Shown: one piece after another, positions 56,492 to 64,000 of the stretch
Position numbering within the stretch: the stretch's first letter is position 1
How the letters are laid out: the number at the start of each line of letters is the position of its first letter
DNA from: Methylobacterium aerolatum
Lineage (GTDB): Bacteria > Pseudomonadota > Alphaproteobacteria > Rhizobiales > Beijerinckiaceae
DNA length: 64,000 nucleotides
Direction: 5' to 3'
Assembly: GCF_022179085.1 (NCBI RefSeq)
Contig: NZ_BPQE01000005.1
Location: forward strand, 1 to 64,000
Translations under genes and position numbers: made by a program
The notes under the pieces: model-generated
Told to the model about the DNA's origin: nothing
Database searches by the model: none
What the model saw: only the letters and a program-made list of their open reading frames with translations

Positions 56492-57006
56492 GGCGCCGCC
56501 CTGTGGAGGTCGCCCCGGTCCTCGCCGTCGAGGGACCGGCCGATGGCGAGCTGCATCGCCCGGTCGAGGGGGATGCGGGCGCGGCTGCGCGCCGGATCGA
56601 GGTAGGCATAGCCGTCGAGGCGCGCGCGGCTCGCGGCGCGTGCCTTGTCGAGGTCGGCGTAGGGATTCGCCTGCAGGTTCGGCGGCGGCGGCACGAGGGT
56701 CTGGGTCTGCTGCGGCGTCAGGGCGGGGAGGTCGGCGCGCTGGCGGGCGGCGACCGCGCGCATCGTGAAGGCCATGCCGCCGATCACGGCGGCGGCGGCG
56801 AGCGCGAGGCCCGCCATGACGAGGATCGTGTTGCGGACGTTCACGTCCCGCGTCTCGTGCCCCTCGCCCGCCGGATCGCCGTCCCGCGCAGGCCGGTCCT
56901 GCGGGGCGGAGGGCCGGTGCGGGACGATGCCGCTGCGCCTCAGCGCCAGCGCCGCCAGGATCGCGGCGAGCATCCCGGCCCGATTCGGGGGTCGGCCCTC
57001 CGTCAC
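56488..57006 (-). CDS. single-span membrane protein of the ACIII/caa3 operon
   Basis: A 172-residue protein with a cytoplasmic Arg/Pro-rich N-terminus, one transmembrane helix ([22 protein letters not shown]) and a periplasmic tail ending in [24 protein letters not shown]. Such tails (RIPIDRAM) occur in small proteins beside cox genes in other bacteria. Its overlaps with actF and coxB (4 bases each) tie it to the complex; it may link the two enzymes. Function unproven. Confidence 0.65.
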   Translation of the reverse strand: MTEGRPPNRAGMLAAILAALALRRSGIVPHRPSAPQDRPARDGDPAGEGHETRDVNVRNTILVMAGLALAAAAVIGGMAFTMRAVAARQRADLPALTPQQTQTLVPPPPNLQANPYADLDKARAASRARLDGYAYLDPARSRARIPLDRAMQLAIGRSLDGEDRGDLHRAAP

Positions 57007-58103
57007 GGCGTGCCTCCGGTGCGGGCGGGCCGGGACGGTTTGCGCCCGGACCGTGCCGGCCCGGCCTGGGGGGCCTGGAAGCGGCCGAGCAGGGCGGACA
57101 GGGGCGGCGTCAGCGCCGCCGCGAGGCAGGCCACCGCCAGGGCGGCCGCCCCATCCGTCAGGCGGAGCACGAAGCGGTCGCGCAGGGCCGGCGTGACGAG
57201 CCAGAACATCTCCAGGGCATGGACGAAGAGCGCCCCGGCGGCCAGCGCCCGCGTGGTCACACGGCCCGGCCTCAGGGTCGCGAGGCCCGCGAGCAGGGCG
57301 ACGATCCCCGCCACGATGGCCAGGGTCCGCCCGGCCCAGCCGCCGCGGGCCATGTACCACGCGACCTCCTGCGGCAGGTTCGCGGACCAGACGATCAGCG
57401 CCTGCACGGAATGCATGTAGGCCCAGAGGCCGAGGAGCACGACGAGGGGGATGAGCCGCCCCCGGCCCGGCACCACCCGGTTGCGGCCGATGGGCTCGGG
57501 CTCCTCCCAGGCGAGCAGGATCGCCGCCGCGAAGGCGAGCCCGCTCCAGGCGGTCATCAGCAGAAGGCCGAGGAGGGCCGAATCGAGCCGGGGATCGAGG
57601 GCGGCGACGCAATCGATGGCGAACAGGGTGCCGACCACCGCGTGGAGCGCCACCGCCGGAACGGTGCGGCCCTCGCCGGGATCGTCGAAGGGCCGGGCGA
57701 AGCGCAGGCACAGGAAGGTCCAGGCCACGAGGTAGGCCAGCGCCCGGAGGAAAAAGAAGGGCGCCGTGAACCAGACGGCGGCGAGGGCCGTGCGCGGCGA
57801 CGCGCTCATCCAGGGGTAGAGCGGCAGGGCCGCCGCGATGACCGGCAGGCCGAGGAGGGCGGCGGCGGGCATCAGCGTCATGAGGCGGCGCAGGGCCGCC
57901 ATCATCTCCGTGCCGCCGCGCTCGCGAACCTTCCGGCCGAACCGCTCGGCCACCACGGTCACCGGCAGGGCGCCCACCGGCAGGGCGACGAGGACGAGCC
58001 AGGCCGCGAGGCAGGAGGCCGCCGCCCCCCGCGCGCCCCCGGCAGAGAGGGTGAAGGCCAGGGCCGCCGCCCCGGTCAGCCCGAGCAGGACCGGCCGCCT
58101 CAT
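57003..58103 (-). CDS. actF: alternative complex III subunit ActF
   Basis: A 366-residue membrane protein with about ten helices. It resembles the ActF/ActC-like quinol-interacting subunits by size, topology and place between actE and the cox genes. Motifs are weak to the eye; ARPFDDPGEGRTVPAVALHAVVGTLFAIDCVAALDP resembles the family loop. It starts four bases inside the actE end. Confidence 0.78.
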   Translation of the reverse strand: MRRPVLLGLTGAAALAFTLSAGGARGAAASCLAAWLVLVALPVGALPVTVVAERFGRKVRERGGTEMMAALRRLMTLMPAAALLGLPVIAAALPLYPWMSASPRTALAAVWFTAPFFFLRALAYLVAWTFLCLRFARPFDDPGEGRTVPAVALHAVVGTLFAIDCVAALDPRLDSALLGLLLMTAWSGLAFAAAILLAWEEPEPIGRNRVVPGRGRLIPLVVLLGLWAYMHSVQALIVWSANLPQEVAWYMARGGWAGRTLAIVAGIVALLAGLATLRPGRVTTRALAAGALFVHALEMFWLVTPALRDRFVLRLTDGAAALAVACLAAALTPPLSALLGRFQAPQAGPARSGRKPSRPARTGGTP

Positions 58104-58630
58104 CGCCCGGCCTCCAGCGCCGCCCGGTCGGCCTCGGTCAGGGACGCGACGGGCGCGTCCTGGCTGAGTTGCAGGGCGCGGAGATAGGCGATGATCGCCC
58201 AGCGGTCGGCGGGGGGGATCATCTCACCCATGCCGAACATGCTCTTCCTGCCCTGGCTTATGACGGCGTAGAGCTCCGCCGCACTCTCCCGGCGGACGCC
58301 GTCGGCGGTCAGGTTGCCGGCCTCCGCCATGCCCCGCGCGACGATGAGGCCGCCCCGCCCGTCCTGCCCGTGGCAGGGCGTACAGAACACGCCGTAGCGC
58401 TCGCGCCCCCGGTCGAGCAGGGCGGCGGTGACACGGGCGGGTTGCGGCACGTCGGCGGCCGGGTCGCACCGGGGCACCGTTCCGGCGACCGGGTGGCGCA
58501 TGGTCATCTCTTTGGGGAAGAACGCGTTCTTGTCCCAGGTCCGGGCCTTTGCCTGATCGTCCATGTTGGCTTCGCCGCAAGCGGCGAGGGGCAGCAGCAG
58601 CGCCGCCAGGACGGGAATGCGCGCGCTCAT
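58100..58630 (-). CDS. actE: alternative complex III monoheme cytochrome c lipoprotein ActE
   Basis: A 176-residue exported cytochrome. The lipobox LAAC puts the lipid-bearing Cys at C18; the heme motif CTPCH is at 83-87; a distal Met lies in SMFGMGEMIPP. It carries electrons from ACIII toward the oxidase. Its ATG overlaps the actCD stop. Confidence 0.9.
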   Translation of the reverse strand: MSARIPVLAALLLPLAACGEANMDDQAKARTWDKNAFFPKEMTMRHPVAGTVPRCDPAADVPQPARVTAALLDRGRERYGVFCTPCHGQDGRGGLIVARGMAEAGNLTADGVRRESAAELYAVISQGRKSMFGMGEMIPPADRWAIIAYLRALQLSQDAPVASLTEADRAALEAGR

Positions 58631-60618
58631 CGCGGAATCCGCGCCAGGGCGACGGGCCGTCCGCCGCCGACGGGGAGGGCGGTGAGGCGGCGCTCGATGC
58701 GCAGGACCTCGGCGCCGTCGCCCTGGAGTTCCGCCGCGAGGAAGAACCGGTCGTCCGTGGCCCGCAGGAAATCCGGGATGTTGAAGGCCGGGTGGTTGAG
58801 GCGCGGCAGGCGGTTCAGCCACAGCAGGGCCGCGTGGACGGCGAGGCACCCGGTCAGCATCGCGAAGGACACGCTCGGCACGACGAAGGAGGGCCAGGAG
58901 AAGCGCGGCCGCCCACCGATCAGGAACACGTAGTCGTAGGCCGTGGCGTAGAGGCAGAGCCCGTAGAAGCCCGCGCCGCCGGCGAGCGATCCCGCCAGGG
59001 CGTAGGGCAGGATCGAGCGGCCCTCGAGGCCGAGCGCCCGCAGGGTGCGCGGCATCGGGACCGGCCCGTAGCCATCGAGGCGGATCCGCCCGCGGGACGG
59101 AGTCAGCGCCTGGAGGGCGGCGGCGAGCTCGGCCTCGCTTCCGAAGGCGGCGGCCACGCCCCAGAGCGGCGCGCCGTCCGGGGAGGGCGCGCCGGCCCGC
59201 CCGCCCCCGGGGGGCAGGGCCTGCCTGCTCTCCTCCGGGGGGACAAGGCGCCGGACCTGCGTGATCGAGACCGAGGGGAGATAACGGATGAAGAGCAGGA
59301 CGAGGGCGAGGAACAGGCCGAGCGACCCGACGAAGGTGGCGATGCCCCAGATGTCCACGCCGTAGGGCAGGCGGGAGGAGGGCAGGAAGTCCTGGGTGAG
59401 GGTGACGACGAGGATCATCACGTGGTCGGCGTAGGCGCCCGCCGCCACGAGGATCCCGGCCGCCGCCAGGGCCGGGGGCGAGCGCCGTAGCCGCGCCGAC
59501 CAGAACAGTTGCGGCGGCAGGACGAGGCCGAGCACCGCCACCCAGAAGGCCAGCGCGTGCCCGCCCGCCATCCGGCGCAGGAGCACGGCCCGCCCGGCGG
59601 CGTCGCCGGCGAGCAGCGTGTCGAAGATCTCGGCGGCGTAGCAATAGGCGCTGGCGCAGCCGAGGCAGAGGAGGAGGCGCGCCAGGGCATCGAGGTGGCG
59701 CCCGGTGATGACGGCGTCGAGGCGGTAGACGCCGCGCACCAACACGAGGATCGCGGCGGTGACGCCGACTCCCGAGAGAACCGCGTGGATCAGGAAGCTC
59801 ACCGGCATCAGCGTGCCGTGCCAGCCCGGCATCACCGAGCCGGCCAGCATCACCGAGGCACCGGTCTGCACCGAGACGACGAGGAGCACGCCCAGCAGGG
59901 CGACGATCCGGTAGGCCTGCCCCCAGATCTGCCAGTGGGCGGCGGAGCCCCGCCAGCCCGAGGCGAGGACGCCGTAGGTCTGCGCCCGGAGCCGCGCCTT
60001 CGTCCGGGTCGGGGCGACCTCCTCCGCCTGCCGGGTCGCCTCGGCGTGGGCACGGTCCCGCAGGGCGGCGATGTCGGGCAGGAGGCCGATGTACCAGAGG
60101 CTCACCGCCACGACGAGGAAGGACACGATGTCGATGGCGTCCCACAGGAGCGGCGAGCGGAACTGCGGCCAGAGATCGAAGGTGTTGGGGTAGGGCAGGT
60201 TCCAGTAGAAGAACCACGGCCGCCCGAGATGGATGATCGGGTAGAGCCCGGCGGCGGCCGTCGCCAGCAGCGCGACGGTCTCGGCGATGCGGTTCACCGC
60301 GCCGCGCCACTCGGCCTCCAGCAGCAGCAGGATCCCCGACACGAGCAGGCTGCCGCAGGCCACGCCGATCCACCAATCGTAGCTCGCGATGTCGAGGGCC
60401 CAGACGACGGCGTTGTTGTTGCCCCAGATCCCGACGCCTTCGTAGAGGAGGTAGCCGAGGGTGAGGGCGAACAGGCCGACGAGCAGGCCCGCCCCGGCGA
60501 AGGCGATCCACCACCGCTTTCCGGAGGGGTGGACGAGGGCGATCTCGCCCACGCGCTCGCCGATGGAGCGCAGGGTCTCGCCGGGGCGGATCGCCGGTTC
60601 GGCGTCGCGCAGCGCCAT
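58627..60618 (-). CDS. actCD: fused alternative complex III subunits ActC and ActD
   Basis: The 663-residue protein joins two subunits that are separate in most known ACIII operons. Residues 1-458 are an NrfD/PsrC-like quinol-binding membrane protein (about ten helices; LYPIIHLGRPWFFYW, SPLLWDAIDIVSF, VVSVQTGASVMLAG). A linker 459-483 is Gly/Pro-rich. Residues 484-663 are ActD (DUF3341): WGVAAAFGSEAELAAAL, then two helices near SLAGGAGFYGLCLYATAYDYVFLIGGRP and the end FNIPDFLRATDDRFFLAAE. The ATG at 60618 follows GGAGACC. Confidence 0.88.
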   Translation of the reverse strand: MALRDAEPAIRPGETLRSIGERVGEIALVHPSGKRWWIAFAGAGLLVGLFALTLGYLLYEGVGIWGNNNAVVWALDIASYDWWIGVACGSLLVSGILLLLEAEWRGAVNRIAETVALLATAAAGLYPIIHLGRPWFFYWNLPYPNTFDLWPQFRSPLLWDAIDIVSFLVVAVSLWYIGLLPDIAALRDRAHAEATRQAEEVAPTRTKARLRAQTYGVLASGWRGSAAHWQIWGQAYRIVALLGVLLVVSVQTGASVMLAGSVMPGWHGTLMPVSFLIHAVLSGVGVTAAILVLVRGVYRLDAVITGRHLDALARLLLCLGCASAYCYAAEIFDTLLAGDAAGRAVLLRRMAGGHALAFWVAVLGLVLPPQLFWSARLRRSPPALAAAGILVAAGAYADHVMILVVTLTQDFLPSSRLPYGVDIWGIATFVGSLGLFLALVLLFIRYLPSVSITQVRRLVPPEESRQALPPGGGRAGAPSPDGAPLWGVAAAFGSEAELAAALQALTPSRGRIRLDGYGPVPMPRTLRALGLEGRSILPYALAGSLAGGAGFYGLCLYATAYDYVFLIGGRPRFSWPSFVVPSVSFAMLTGCLAVHAALLWLNRLPRLNHPAFNIPDFLRATDDRFFLAAELQGDGAEVLRIERRLTALPVGGGRPVALARIPR

Positions 60619-60699
60619 GGTCAGGTCTCCGCCGCCGCGCGCATCCCCGCTCCCCGCCTTTCGGGGAGAAGGCGGTTCTGCACCGAAGGTCCAATTCTC

Positions 60700-60912
60700 C
60701 CCCTCATCCTGAGGTGCCCGCGTGAGCGGGCCTCGATGTCCAGCCGGACCGATGCGGGCGGCTCCTGAAGCCCGCCGCGTCTTTGCGAGCGCAGCGAAGC
60801 AATCCAGGGACGCGCCTCGTTCGAAAGGCGGCCCGCCGCCCTGGATTGCTTGGCTGCGCTCGCAAAGACGGACGGGACTGTGACCTTCCCGGCGAGGCTC
60901 TCGGGGTGAGGA
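60700..60912. repeat. composite repeat between actB and actCD
   Basis: Family C pieces (CCTCATCCTGAGGTGCC on the left; TTCCCGGCGAGGCTCTCGGG and GTGAGGAGGGG on the right) enclose a full family B palindrome at 60779-60872. It lies in the 406-base gap 60619-61024 inside an otherwise tightly packed operon. The remaining gap holds a short family D-like hairpin (about 60651-60672) and no gene. Confidence 0.72.
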
Positions 60913-61024
60913 GGGGCAAGCTCGGGCCGGAGGCCCGACGGCGAGACGCCTCCCACAAGCACGGGGAGGGGGAAGGCACGCAGCGCTCCCGATGACGACC
61001 CGGCGTCGTGGCGTTGGTGCCCCC

Positions 61025-64000
<2,976 letters not shown>

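Overview
The window is GC-rich DNA from an alphaproteobacterium, most likely a Methylobacterium-type member of the Hyphomicrobiales (Rhizobiales). This rests on gene content and order read by eye: sppA-ihfB-lapA-trpF-trpB, an E. coli-type serA, an EcfG-type sigma factor, an alternative complex III plus caa3 oxidase cluster, an aldehyde dehydrogenase/DUF779 pair, and several families of dispersed palindromic repeats. I see no rRNA, tRNA, CRISPR array, insertion sequence or prophage gene.

Layout. 1-2.5 kb: a fused nucleotidyltransferase-HEPN protein and small hypothetical proteins. 2.5-7.1 kb: serA, a transglutaminase-like protein and rpsA. 7.1-7.8 kb: a decayed higBA toxin-antitoxin pair with two informative point lesions. 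7.8-12.1 kb: sppA, ihfB, lapA, trpF, trpB. 12.1-16.9 kb: a helix-hairpin-helix protein, rlmE, a Ppx/GppA phosphatase, a stand-alone receiver protein and a two-domain cold-shock protein. 16.9-19.5 kb: an iron-uptake-type DUF3649/PepSY/DUF3325 operon behind a possible Irr-like box. 19.6-22.2 kb: aldehyde dehydrogenase, DUF779 and cupin. 22.3-31.6 kb: two amino-acid ABC transporters on the minus strand (glutamate/aspartate type, then branched-chain type). 31.9-36.7 kb: a dicarboxylate/amino-acid symporter with a candidate sigma-54 promoter, an orphan GltI-like binding protein, a DUF1007/NicO metal-transport pair and an FMN-binding-like protein. 37.2-43.3 kb: LOG protein, LysM protein, Atm1-type exporter and a secreted repeat protein. 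43.4-47.6 kb: a Tau/Ssu/Nrt-type ABC transporter, a beta-hydroxyacid dehydrogenase and an intact ParDE-like pair. 47.7-49.9 kb: phospholipid genes psd-pssA and mscL. 50.1-52.8 kb: small proteins, a sigma factor and a class II amidotransferase. 52.9-64.0 kb: a minus-strand respiratory operon reading actB-actCD-actE-actF-orf-coxB-coxA-coxC-coxD; actB runs off the right edge.

Most unusual points. (1) The sigma gene at 51115-51849 encodes a NepR-like anti-sigma segment fused in frame to an EcfG-like sigma factor, with no alternative start codon at the junction. (2) actC and actD are one reading frame. (3) A repeat-derived Gly/Pro-rich stretch sits in frame inside actB. (4) Five multi-hairpin arrays each lie within about 10 bases of a stop codon, with a consistent polarity. 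(5) Both halves of higBA are damaged by C/T transitions. (6) Nested palindromic repeats lie between genes, including inside the act operon.

The genes suggest an aerobic, probably methylotrophic or alcohol-oxidising cell: a quinol-to-oxygen chain through ACIII and caa3 oxidase, aldehyde oxidation, broad amino-acid uptake and a general-stress-type sigma factor. The organism assignment and all functions are inferred from sequence recognition without database searches.
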